Assembly: GCA_031763025.1 (NCBI GenBank) | Contig: JASSKH010000029.1 | Coordinates: forward strand, 5,602,362 to 5,666,361 | DNA: 64,000 nt | Origin: Macrocystis pyrifera | Taxonomy: Eukaryota > Sar > Phaeophyceae > Laminariales > Laminariaceae | Reading direction: 5' to 3' | In this document: piece by piece, positions 42,804-54,548 of the stretch | Position numbering within the stretch: the first letter of the stretch is position 1 | Layout of the letters: each line of letters begins with the position of its first letter | Made by a program: the position numbers and the translations under genes | Notes under the pieces: generated by a model | The model's input: only the letters and a program-made list of their open reading frames with translations | Told to the model about the DNA's origin: nothing | Databases searched by the model: none

Positions 42804-44895
42804 ATACGGGGTTAAATGTTCAGGTCGAAGCTTACAAATGTGAACGTGGCATCGCAGAAAAGCCAAGAAACAATCGTAATTACTTGTGTTACGTATGGAA
42901 ATCGTGTTTTGGCGAGATCTCGTGAGGTGTGGCGAAGTTGGGCACGACACAATTGATAAGATCGTCTTCTTGTGGGGGCTTCGTCTATGTCACCGCCAGG
43001 TTTCGCCTTTTTTACGAAGTTTGTGTTGAAAAAATATCGTTTTCGAGTTTTCGCCAATATGTCAAGATGGAGTCGAATTATGAACATGTCTCATTTGTTG
43101 TATACGTGTGGTTTGTTGCACATGCAGTGTTATGTCACGGTTGGTGCCTCCAAATACAAAGTCCTACTTCGTATTGGTTCAGGAGATACGACGTGCAGAT
43201 GATTTATCCTTTTTTTTTGCTAGCCCAGCTCGTGTATGATCAGCCGGAGATGTCAGTTAAGACATTTCGTCTCCGCACATGTCATCACTGAGCTGATATT
43301 CTCAAACAGAGCCATTCCTTACTCCACCTAGTATGGCGTCGTTTAAAACGAACAGCCAACAGTTTTCACGCACACAGTACAAGGTTTGCCATGTACGCGG
43401 GCATGTCCGTTGTGGTGGTGGCCGCTATTTTATTTGCCTCATATCAATGAAACGAGCATATCTCGTTAACGTCTCGTCCTCGTACCGTCTTTATTGCGAT
43501 ATAGGAGCCGAGCAAGGTATGAGCCCTAACCGTTAGGGAAGCGCTCTTCTTCCTACAGCAGGGTATGAGCCCTCATAAGCTTTTCGGGTGATGTTGCTTA
43601 TCATGAGCACCTCGAGAAAAATACCGTTAACGTGCATGAGCGACACTGCAAAGCGATGCAGGTGGAATGTTTTTCGCCTACAAAACATGCGCAATCTGGA
43701 CAACGTTTCCTTACGGCCGGTGGATCGGAAGTTGTGCTCCTCATGCCCTTATTGTTCAGTCACATTCAATATCATGTACGCCTACTTGCTCCCGATCCCG
43801 GTAGTCAAGTGAATGTCAGTAGTTATGTCGATGGGCCTTTTTTGGGCTTGTCAAGATCATCGTGGTTTGGTGTTCCCGTAACGAGACAACCTGTCATTAA
43901 TGCGTGACAACCGGGAGCGCTTGTTGTACTCTGCACGATGTACGGGATGATCACTGTGGCCGTCAGTGAAAAACCATCCTCTGCGCGGCTCCAGAGCATG
44001 GTTGGGATAATCACCAAAATCGCGGTTTCACAAAGACCAGACGCCTGTTTTAAACGTACTGCGGCCACGGATGACTTGCCCGAAACATCCAACAGCAACC
44101 CCAAAGTAACCCACAAGCAAGGCAATAGAGTACCACCTTTGATGTGAGTTGTCAAAGGAGTACCTAGTCTCACCGTGTCCATCTTTGACAAGAAACAAAA
44201 GTTGTTCTTGGTCTTCCCGTGTGTAGTACTTGTAGTGTCGGGCGTGCGCAAAGCATCTTACAACAGATAATACGTTTTGAGTGATGCGCTAACATATTTA
44301 GAGACCACTAGCACGTAGCGATAAGCACGTAAGGGGGCATTAGGGCTCGTCTTATGATATTACACATTACCGTCAACTCGTGGTGACTCTGTTCATACAG
44401 TGATCTTTCGGTGGCAAGAGGCGATGGGTCGCTTATTAACACTGTCGGAACTAAGCAAAATCACGTCGCGTTTGCCCTTGAGGCCGCCGTGTCTGTGAAA
44501 TTGTCTCTATACATGCTCTTCTCGGTCTAAGAACTTTTTGGCCAGCTAGACATTGTCCTTCCAAAGCTGGAACACGCCGTGGGAATATCGATAGTTTCTG
44601 CCCCGGCTAGTTGACTTTGTCCATACCGAGTGTTGCGGTACACATGGCCGCGTTCAGGGGTTGCCCTTGGTTGACCTCTGCAGAATGACTACGCGTAGTG
44701 AGGTGCTCTCTTTCATGGAGAGTTACGTTGAATGAACGCTGCGATGAACGTCCAAGCTCTCACGCTGGTATTTTTCAAATTCCTGATGAGTCGACCTAAG
44801 AATAGAATGGCCAACTAGACTCTAGATACCGTTAAAAAAGCCTACTGCATGCATTGGGGACGGTCGCCAACCATTCCCGATTGGTTACATCTACA
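42804..44895. other. No recognised gene
   Basis: Short frames only; I see no domain or repeat. GAGCCCTAACCG and GAGCCCTCATAAG follow a repeated GTATGAGCCCT at about 43516 and 43565. Confidence 0.4.
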
Positions 44896-44898
44896 CCC

Positions 44899-45137
44899 CA
44901 CGCAGAACGTCTACTGTGATTCCTAAAAGCGTTCCCACGGTCACACTCTGATCGACAACGCCGACGACGTCAAGCCTACGTGATGCAAGGGCAAGTATAT
45001 CACAGTGCTGGGAAAGAGTCCGCTGCAGCTATGACTGCCCAAAATTCTAGGAACTAGTCGACGATGCAGGCACTAACGTTTGCAAGGGCTACAATTGCAC
45101 GAAATATCATTTCTGCAAGAATGATGAGACGTGTTGG
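44899..45137 (+). pseudogene. Cysteine-rich peptide gene, left cluster copy L1, broken
   Basis: Read across frames with stops: QNVYCDS, HTLIDNADDVK, a damaged middle, then CSYDCPKF, a stop, ELVDDAGTNVCKGYNCTKYH. This matches the two-unit pattern seen in copies L2, L3 and R2 (see R2). At least two in-frame stops and one frame change make it non-functional. The signal-peptide region upstream is not recognisable. Confidence 0.7.
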
Positions 45138-45314
45138 AGGTCAAAGCCCCTAAAATTGTTTGGCCTATTCCTAATATGCCCTGGGAATTGTCATGCTGGT
45201 TTTAGTTGTATGCACTACACCTGACCTCAAGCAACGGTCATAAATATTGATTTACTTTCTCAGTGAACACAGGTTGTTCTTACTTTGTGGTTTCAACCGT
45301 GACATTTACCGCTC

Positions 45315-45581
45315 ATGTTCCAGTTGTTGCTGCACCTACCCCTTGGAATATTGACCGCAGACACGGGTTTCTGCGTCTCCTTCAAGTGCTCTTAGAGTTA
45401 CGCTCTGATCGACAACACGGACTGCGATGAATGTAAGACCGGCAAATGCGAGAACGCTAGGTGCTGCGACAAGGTGAGCTCCACCGACGACTGCCGTGAA
45501 TACTGCGGGCTGGTCGGCGATGCCGACACGACTGTGTGCAAAGACCACAAGTGCTTGAAATATTAGTGTTGCGACCATTAG
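45315..45581 (+). pseudogene. Cysteine-rich secreted-type peptide, left cluster copy L2, two premature stops
   Basis: ATG at 45315 opens MFQLLLHLPLGILTADTGFC, a short hydrophobic leader with a plausible cleavage after Ala in LTA-DT. The mature part, in one uninterrupted register, is: unit 1 with FCVSFKC, a stop at 45393, SYALIDNTDCDECKTGKCEN and ARCCDKV; unit 2 with DDCREYCGLVGDADTTVCKD and HKCLKY, a stop at 45564, CCDH. About 14 cysteines lie in 75 residues. Each unit follows C-x3-C, about 13 residues with an L(I/V)D-A/T-D core, then C-x4-C-x4-CC. Only two nonsense changes separate it from an intact frame, so it decayed recently or the stops are sequence errors. Confidence 0.7.
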
Positions 45582-45778
45582 GAGTGGACGCGTTCCGTGT
45601 TCTGCAGGCGTGGGCTAGGCTGGTAATTTTGGCTGTTGTGCTTCAGAGTTCTCCTAAGAAGCGTCCGATAATTGGAATCGTCACGACCCATGCAATTAAC
45701 AGAGTTCATTATCGAAATGCGGATTCAGACCGAAAAAGAAAGGGCTCATATTCCGTGTGTTATGGGATAACCGTTCCC

Positions 45779-46043
45779 ATGTCAACTGCAGACACGTTTT
45801 ACTGCGATTTCTCCATGTGTTCGTCTGGCTACACTCTGATCGACAACGCTAATCGTGATGAGCAAGCTCGGCAAAAATAACATGTCCCTGTGCTGTGAGA
45901 AGGTCTGCTCGAGCTACGAATGCCCTAAATACTTTGAGCTTGTGAACGACGCTGACACTACCTTGTGCAAGGACTACAAGTGCACCAAAAGCCGATCCTG
46001 CGAGCAGCACGGGACGCGTCCGGAATATACACAACAAGAGTAG
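45779..46043 (+). pseudogene. Cysteine-rich secreted-type peptide, left cluster copy L3, one frameshift
   Basis: The frame beginning ATG 45779 gives MSTADTFYCDFSMCSSGYTL then IDNA. Register is lost near 45852 and resumes in the next frame: KLGKNNMSLCCEKVCSSYEC, PKYFELVNDADTTLCKDYKC and TKSRSCEQHG, to a stop at 46041-46043. Apart from one shift of a base this is the most complete copy in the left cluster. STA-DT again marks a probable leader cleavage; upstream residues VCYGITVP continue open in the same frame but the true start is unclear. An intron at the break is an alternative to a frameshift. Confidence 0.7.
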
Positions 46044-46157
46044 GCAGTACATGTCTGATACCATTTCTTATATACCCCTTGCCTGGCGATTTTTTCCCGT
46101 CAGCTGCATGTCCATGATGCAGGATCAAACGGAAAACGTTCAAGCCCGGGGGTGATC

Positions 46158-46355
46158 ATGTTCGATTCATTCCACCGGCTCGTATATTTCCTGCTTGCTC
46201 TTACTACTTTGGATTGTTAGATCAGAAACAGTCTCCTGCGACTGCTCCTACCGCCCGAAGCACTTTAGGCTGAAGGACGCCGACGAGATCAATTGCCATT
46301 ACGTCGGGTGCACCACCGACAGGTACTGCAAGTACCACTGTGAGTTGTGGAGTTA
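46158..46355 (+). pseudogene. Cysteine-rich peptide, left cluster copy L4, single unit
   Basis: ATG at 46158 opens a hydrophobic leader (MFDSFHRLVYFLLALTTLDC, then stop). The cysteine-rich part continues in frame 1: SCDCSYRPKHFRLKDADEIN, CHYVGCTTDRYCKYHCE. Only the first unit is recognisable; the second is absent. The GCTTDRYCKYHCE end is like GCTIDKCCNYHCE in copy R1, so L4 and R1 form a subtype. One frame change separates leader and body. Confidence 0.6.
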
Positions 46356-46539
46356 TTGGCGTCCAATAGGTGAACAGAACACACGGTCAGTCCTCAAGCG
46401 TACTAGTAAAAATATGGAATTGCTCGTAGTAAAAGTTAGTGTGCTTCATTTTTCTCGCGCAAAATCTAAGGTCGATTTGTTGATGATGGTTGGCTACGTG
46501 ACAGCTCTGTAACTCTAAGGATGCCGTCTGTGGACAGAT

Positions 46540-46773
46540 ATGGGTGTGCTCGTGACGGCGTCTCTGTTCTTTTCACCGCGCCTAAGCTGCAGAAAACTAC
46601 GACCACAGAAGATAGAACTCAAAGGATTCTACATAAAAAGAGACAAAGCGGTTTATCCGCCAAAGGCGTACAAGAACATCACTACCGCCGTCGGGATGCG
46701 GGCGTTGTATCCAGATGGGATTAAAAAAAAAACGAATGAACCCACAAGGCAGATAGCGGCACATTTTCAATGA
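46540..46773 (+). other. Open frame of 77 codons, partly duplicated downstream, unknown
   Basis: The frame reads ...ELKGFYIKRDKAVYPPKAYK then NITTAVGMRALYPDGIKKK. The 137-bp tandem copy that follows reads CITTIEMNALYTDGI in the same register before a stop. The conserved peptide pattern (ITT-x-MxALYxDGI) across the two units hints at former coding. No family recognised. Confidence 0.2.
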
Positions 46774-46950
46774 ATGAACGCACTCTATAGTTAGGGAGAA
46801 TTCGTAACCCAGCATGCATCACCACCATCGAGATGAATGCATTGTATACAGATGGGATTGAAAACTAAATGCGTGAGCTCACCAGCCAGTAAGCGGCACA
46901 CCTTCAATCAATGAATGCACTTCATAGTCAGGGCAAATTCGCGTACCGCA
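46677..46950. repeat. Tandem duplication of about 137-139 bp
   Basis: Units at about 46677-46815 and 46816-46950 share CATCAC(T/C)ACC, TTGTATCCAGATGGGATT / TTGTATACAGATGGGATT, AGCGGCACA and TTCAAT(GA)ATGAA. They are clearly diverged, so this duplication is old. Confidence 0.88.
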
Positions 46951-49900
46951 TGCTTACCGCGTACAGAAGAAAAATCAATTGTTACATTTATGCTCCCCGT
47001 GGGATAGACACAATTAATTTACCCACGCTCCCAGTCGATGCCTCGTGTAGTACGGTAGGTCTGTTGTCCTGGCAATGGTTGCCCATACGAAAGGTACTTC
47101 CAATTCGGGCCTACCTGCTAACTGCAACACGCCGCACTGTTTCCTCGACAGGATGCGACAACAAACTGCAGCGAACATCTACGGTTAAAATCAAGTATTT
47201 CCCAAGAGCAACATGCTTTGCCAAGCGGTGTACAAAGTCTCTCTCGATATTCCAACGTCGGGCACTAAGCACACTTAGCCGGTTCAGATTGCTTATGCAA
47301 GTCATGCAGATGAACCATAATTGATTATGCGCACTGCTTCGTTTTAACAGGTGTGGAGTCCTTACGACCACTGTAGCTGTCAACGTGACGTGTCTCACAT
47401 GGGCTGTTTGACTGGCGGTTTGTACCCAACGAAGTCCTATTTTTTTTTTGTACATTCTATTTAATGCGGGAAAAAAAACACGGGTCCATCCTCCATTGAA
47501 ACGTGTGGTTATGTTGTCAAAAGAAATTCCTCTTGATTGTCCGTTCATATGAAGTTAGTATCTACAATCTACGGACTTGCTCTTTGTCAGTGGCGTACGT
47601 GGCTAGCTGTTTGCATGGATTCTTCTACTGTCTTGGGCGGCATTACGGCTTAGGCAATACGCCCATTGGATACGTTCCTGATTCTGGTACAGGTTCATCA
47701 GGCAGATCGTGGGGCATACCCCGTAACTAGTACGTAGATATTACGTTGACGGATGGCACGGTTAATTTTTACGGTCGTTAGGCAAGAATGTTTCGTAGAA
47801 TATGATCGAGCGATTCGTCGGTACGATTGTCTACACGCTAGTTCCGGGGTGTTGAACTTGGGTACAATATATCGATGCATTCAGACTGTACGGCGTATCC
47901 ACTTAGTGTATCCGCTTTTGTTGATCCTTCACCAATCGCGTCTAGAAGCGTTGTGTTGTTCGGGCTTTGTTAACTCGTGCGAGCATGGAAACTTCGGTAA
48001 TCAAGGAGACCGCAGGCTGTTTCCTGTACAACCAAAGCCCATCTTCGGGGATATAATCGTTGTGTATGGTCATCGTCTGGGTCGTCTCCTTACGTTGGGA
48101 TTGACACTACAACAGGGGTGACAAACGTCTGCCCTGTCAATGCAGTCGCCGATAAAGTACATCGCCAGCACGCATGAGGTCCGGTCTTCATTGTGGATCA
48201 CAGCTGTCACGATCGAACTGATTTACGTACATGCACCTACACCGCACGCAGGTAACTGTAGACCGCCCTGAGCAACGATTTTAACTCGAAGTATTTTGCC
48301 TGTTCGTTCAGCCTGAGCCGTTTCTCAGACAGTTGACGAATCATCCTTGATGTATAGTTTAAGATTTGCCGATTATGGGGGAGAATTATGTCATCGTTAT
48401 TGTATCTTGCTGGGGTATTTGCTGGTGAGTACGCCTTGGTGAGTATCTGCTCGTAGTGCCAAATGTATATACTAGTAAAGGAAATGGGAACGCCTTACAG
48501 TTGTATCGTTTTCGCTGCATAACCGTCTGGTCTGCGCAGGGTCGCAGTGAATATCCGGTGTAAGAGATCGGTAACGCACGCGCACATCCCTCACTCTTGT
48601 TTTGCTTTAGTATGTCCGGGTCTATTCTTTTTTGTCGTTATTGTTCACGAGCGGCTATTAGAGGTGTACATGAGCAACCCCTGGGCATGAAAAACTGCAG
48701 CCACAATCCGGTTCTTTAGCCACTACCACTACCTGCTCACGCCTGTATTATCACTTTCTGAGGGTGCTCCTACACGATACAAAAATATACTACACACGTG
48801 TGTCGGCTGATGCCCTGCAGTTATACTGCATAACCATCGGTTTTTCTATCGAGAAATAACCGCATGAAGCCGTCGTGTGGGCCCTTGCCGGCACTACGTT
48901 GGCACTCAACGCCTGCCCCACTCGTTTACAGCGATGTTGTGATTTTTTTTTGTAAGCATCAAACGACGAAGCTATTCTGCTGGCACGATCGCATGAATCT
49001 AATGCCCTCCCGCTCTCGTCAGTTTCGTCGTTGATACCGCCAGGGGCAGGCATAGAATGTGTCATAAACCAGTTTGTTGAACCCAATGTTTCCTCCGGAT
49101 CGTGGCCATGTCCCAAACGACAACGTGCCCCGAGACAAGTGATGTCACACACCATGTGACTCTTCACGCCCATGAAACGACGGTCAGTCAGAGTAACGGC
49201 GTCCACAGTCAACGTTCATTATGATGTAGGGTTGATAGAAGGAAACCCCCGTTGCGGGCCAAGAGAGGCGAGATATGCATCCAACAAAGAAGTGATATAT
49301 ATGTTGGATTCAAAAGTTTAGATGAAGTGTAAGTGTTCGAATATGTATAGGTCGTTCTACGCTTCTGGAAGCAGGAGTGGAGCTGGCTAGCCAAATCGAA
49401 ACCTCAAGACCACGAACACACAGAAGTGCACTCATCAAACCATTCTGTGCGGTGATGCTATTATTTTGATAGGCACAATACCTGAAAAATATTATCGTGC
49501 AATTCAAGCGTCTGCGAATAAGAGACATTTGCGTGTTGATAACGCTGCCATCAGGCCAACGCTTTGGCGTTATAAACGTTTTTTTGTACACAACTTCACG
49601 ACCGCCGTCAAGCGTGTACGTACACCCGGTACACGTCCAACGTTGAACAACATTTAAAAAGCTGAAGCAGGCAGCTTTAACAGACAACAGTGAGCGAGGG
49701 AGTTTGATCAGCCTCGTTTCAGGTATGTATCTCGAATGGGCTTTGCCAGCGCACTTCCCACATCGCATAACGGGTGTGCATACCACATTGTGCCAGGCAA
49801 TGGCATGAGCACCCTGCATTCAATTTATGCCCAAACCACTTTTGTGTTGTACCCACATTGCTTCTGCGGGCCATTAACCATTTGCATGACCATATTTATG

Positions 49901-50219
49901 CGTTGAACGAGGTATATTTATCCTGCATTATTTTAAACCCAACCACTGTAAAGGTGTACACACCTCGTTTTTATGGGTTGTTCACTATGCACATGGTTTA
50001 ATTTAAGCTCAACAAGAGGTCATCACGATTAAAACCCCGACGCGAATCTGCTTGACATGATTCGATGGGATCAAATACCGGTTATATCAGTGTCTAAGTC
50101 AATGACTTTGATTATGTGCACTGGCGGAGGGTGGGTGTGTTGAACGTGAGCTTGGAGAGCGATTCGGGCTTCCGTGGTTGCCCGGCATGAATATATTATC
50201 TGGCAGATGGCGCAATATA
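46951..50219. other. No recognised gene
   Basis: Several frames of 100-145 codons occur (for example 47753-48121 plus, 122 codons; 49310-49819 minus, 169 codons). None shows a domain, a catalytic motif or a repeat relation. AT-rich spacers and short stops fill the rest. Confidence 0.4.
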
Positions 50220-51510
50220 AGGGCAAGATATACGCATTACATAGATCGATCCGCCGATTGATCAACAGGCACGTACAGTATTGTTTCTAGCAACGTAGTT
50301 GGTAGGGAAACAGATAATTCCCGCTAACACGGAGCGCCAGCCACGATGTAATCCCGCCGTAGCGCGCTTTTGAAGTTATGTATTTGCTGGTAGTCTACGT
50401 AAGGTATGTTCCACGATTCCTTGCGCGATATCCGCCGTAATATTTGGCTGTCGATGCTGCCTGCCGAATTAGCGACAATTTGCTATTTCCTGCGTTGTGA
50501 TAATATTATAGAACCCGCTTGATTATCACTTTCAACGGCTTTTCATAACCTCTAAATTCATCAGTTGCGAAACGCCTGTGCGAGATGGACGGGGCTCAGT
50601 ACTGTGTAATCGAACATATTTTTAAAGGCGACACTCCTTGACAAATGTCTTTGTGCATAGGCATTAGTAACCAGAAAATCGACCTACTTTGCTCCCGGTC
50701 TTGTCGAACGTCGTCGTTGCTCTGTAAAACATGTTGACAGGGTCATCGGGTAAACCCCGATGTGCACAACGCACATGTAGGCATGACGCACCACGATATG
50801 CACGAATCAACCAATGAGACGATGCATTGTGCACCTATCCTAGCTATTAACCTCCCTGTAGGAACCATCGCTTCGAACATACCAGGGATAAGTTTGCTAT
50901 TTTAAATTTTGGTGGGTGATGAGGGACGTCCTGTTAACCGTTCGGTAACGGCGCGTTCAGCTGCATTTCACGTAGGTTTTACCTGCTAAACATATGGGTT
51001 CCATTGAATATAGCATCAATCGACCCTGTTAATGCTTGCTCTGATGCCAATGATTTGTTCTCCAAATAATTGACAAGCTCACTTGGCTTTCGCGAAAGCG
51101 AAGTCGGAATATGATGATGGACACAGCAAAAGTATCAGTCGACCGGCAAATCTGCTCTATCATATTGGCGTCTGTGTCACTCACTTAGTATGCTCCAACC
51201 TTGACCCAAATTAAAATATTTTGCTTGAAAACAGTGGGTAACTGAAACGGTCCTGACTTCAAAATAAAGTATATACATAGTTATTAACTCTGTTGTATAC
51301 CGCTGCGTAGCTCCACGAATACCTCATATTGAAATGCTGTTGTCTTTAACGATCGGTACCGCTGCAAATCGAATGCTCATCAGCGGCCATACGTGATGTC
51401 CTGTGCTTGTCGGTGAGTCAGCCGTTTCGGCTTTGACGTGTCGTTTATATCGCATCATAAGAAGTATTTCTACTTCATCAGATTGATTTTCCCACACGTA
51501 AAATCGTCAC
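50220..51510 (+). repeat. Old duplicated segment, copy 2
   Basis: Counterpart of 35850-36485 plus 38066-38875. It lacks the 1.58-kb insertion at 36486-38065, with the two halves meeting near 50825. Landmarks are given under copy 1. Identity is patchy. Confidence 0.72.
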
Positions 51511-54420
51511 CCAATCCGATGAACTCATATGTATCACAAAACGAGGAGTCACGATTCAAAGAGATCAACTAAGCAAATGAACGCCCGAGACGATGACTTT
51601 GTTGAAGGCGAGCTCCCCTGCCAGAACAGGGCAAGAGACACAGGAAACCTACAGGCATGGCCACCCACCCTACAGGCTTAGTAGTCATTTTCCGAAAGAT
51701 CGTTTCGATCCTAGGGATTAGCGCCACGCTGAAAACGAACTCAGCGCGTAGTATATCACGGGCGAAGCCCCCCTGATTCGAGGCAGGAGGCCTCATTTAT
51801 GGAAATACCAGGTACTTACTACACTGGATGTTCGCATACAGCGTAAACTAATACTGTAGAAATATGACAATGCCGATGCTAATATTACTTCCGGAGTTAG
51901 AACGCAAAGGCCACGGTTTAGTGGCGAGTGTAGTATTTTTTTTTAACAACCGTGAGATTACCATGTTTTGGAACAGATTGACTACGCAGCGTAGTCGTCG
52001 TAGACAGCGATACGATCAACGGCGGGCACGTGGGGAAATCCAGCAACAGTTGAACCGCGTGACTAAGGGTACGCAGGCAACTAAGTATTATGTGCAATGT
52101 CACGTGTGGCGTCCCGTGCATTGAGATACAAGTGCATTGCGCGTACCTCGCCTACCGTATTGATTTCTCTACACATATACCTCGCGTGCGATGAATTGCC
52201 CCCACCTGCTTGGTAAATCCTGGATTCATCCCACATATAAGCTACAGGTTAGTGTCGTGCGCACACGCTGCTTTTGCTGTACCAAACGATACTTATGTGG
52301 AATTTTGCATTTTCTTTCAGAGCGTGGACCCCCTATAAGGCAAATATGGAGGTAATGGACGTGACCACCACAGGCACCCCCTTGCCTAGAGCCAGGCAAT
52401 GTACTATACAACTTCTGCTGATTAAACTCACCTTTGGCACGTGCTTACGCGGGCTGAAGTGTTGACAGACGATCTGAAACGAGGTGGTGGCCTGTGCTCA
52501 GTTTCAAATCCTCCTTCAGTCGATGTTATGTGTGGAAAAAAAAATGAAGGTACAGGAACAATATTCACTTCATAAATGGACCCTCCCGCATTCGGTCAGG
52601 TGTGGTTTAAGGCACCCACGCCTTCTGCGCGTTTTTTTTGTTCGAACCGTACAACAAGAGATTCCTCAGAAGGTTAAACCTTTGGCGAGGGTGGGACAGT
52701 ATCAAATGAGCGCACCAATGCAGTACAGGTTACTGTTACCACGTGTTTAAGTCAATGGTTAACACACACCGGGTACGAGACAAACAGGACAAACTTGAGG
52801 CATTCATTCGTTGATTATCTAGTGGTTTTTGTGGGGGTTGCGGTTACTACATCATATGTACCAGACGCAGTGCCTACCAACCATTTTCGGGAGTGTCGTA
52901 CCTTACCTGCAACGAAAACTAGGTATCTGAATTTTCTCAACCATTCAAACGCTCATGTTCTAAATATAGGCCTACTGTCAAGTGTGCTTTTGCACTACAT
53001 CGCATAACAGTAGTACGGCGTCACGCCTGAGTAAGCAACCATTGGAGGATTTTCTCGTAACATTCGCGTACACGGAAGACCTTTATACTTCCGTCCACCT
53101 ACATCCACCTTGCTGCTACACAAACGAACGGGGTGGAAATATGCAGTTGGCAGTCCAGTTTCCCCAAATATTTGCAGCTCATTGAGATGCAGTGTGCTCT
53201 GCCTCGATAAGCTACTTTTGCCCAGCGATCTCCCAATGTCAGGGTCGAACGCGGATGTATCGTCGGGACCGTTTGTATACGTTCGACAGCATGTCATTCT
53301 TGCGGGACTGAGCAGGATTAATAGGTCGTAATATGAACAAGGGGGTACTGTCATCCCCCGACACCAGTCACGATATTTTACTAGAATACACATTCAGCGC
53401 GGAGGGTGCAATCATATTCCACGAAAATTCCTAAAACCACACTGCATGTGCACAATCGTTTCAAGGTGCAGTATCTGCTAACCGAACGCTTGGTCGAATA
53501 CATTGGTGGGTTTTATGAATGAGATAAAGAGGCACAGTATCGGACTTACCACCAATATCTGCCACCTGCTTCTCCACAGGTAAGGAACATGAGCACACCG
53601 TGCACGTATGCGTGTTTAAAACCACAGCGTTGACATTTCATTAGAGAGAATCGGACGATGTTCAACGAGCGCGTCGCAGACGTTGAAATCAGACGCCCAT
53701 GATCAAGACGCGTGCGCCCCAGCCCTTGAAACCACATGATTGTTCCTGTCTAGCTATATATATATATACACAGGAGATTTCAATGGGTGTTGACGTCGCC
53801 TTGAAAAGATGTTTAATCACTCAGGTCTTGCCACCATTCCTGATAACGCAAGCCACAGTCGCTGGGAGTCTCGCCAAATCTCCGCTAGGTCATAGTTGTG
53901 CTTTGGTTTTGTTGTTGGCACAGCGGCGTAAGGAATATTGCGAGCGACGAGGTCAGACATCGTTACGACTGATTGTCCAATACTGCATCGCTCGTGACCC
54001 AACGCAATATGCACCTCATAGACCAAAGCGTAGAGCATGCCAGTTTTCGATCTGTGCCTCAATGGACAGTAGTTGGATGAAAAGGAGAATGTGTTAGAGC
54101 AAAGAACGGAGTGATTTGCCACATCCCCACGACTATCAACTATATATACTTGACTATTTTTGAATCTAGTATTTGCGTGCCACATACCATGACATACAGT
54201 GATGTCACCGCTACCGCGCGGCTATAGCGGAAACTTCGGTTATCACTGCCCCGGCCGTGACACGCGTTTAGTTCACCTACCCCACCCTGCGCTCATGTTG
54301 GGGGTTAAGTTGTGAGGGACTAGAGGGCATTGACAAGCCACTACTTCGTCGTGGACAGTTTGGAACCTCCGTAATTCAGTCGTGCAGTATGGAGGGTAAG
54401 CTGCCGGTCTACATAATTCA
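51511..54420. other. No recognised gene
   Basis: No supported coding region. A frame near 51864-52124 contains QRSRRRQRYDQRRARGEIQQ, basic and compositionally odd, but without a family match. A (TA)n run lies at 53754-53768. Confidence 0.4.
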
Positions 54421-54426
54421 CTGACC

Positions 54427-54548
54427 ACCAAGACGGTATTACCCGCCAGACGTATGGAACAACATGCGATTCGAGCTATGGGCGCACACCAAGACGGTAT
54501 TACCCGCCAGACGTACGGCATATTGTGCGATTCGAGCTATGGGCGCAC
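54427..54548. repeat. 61-bp tandem duplication
   Basis: Units 54427-54487 and 54488-54548 both run ACCAAGACGGTATTACCCGC ... GATTCGAGCTATGGGCGCAC. They differ only in a short central stretch (TGGAACAACA versus CGGCATATTG). Confidence 0.96.

Noticed and set aside
49310..49819. Minus-strand frame of 169 codons as a gene
   Set aside because: No domain, leader or repeat relation, and overlapping plus-strand frames are also open. Chance is sufficient.
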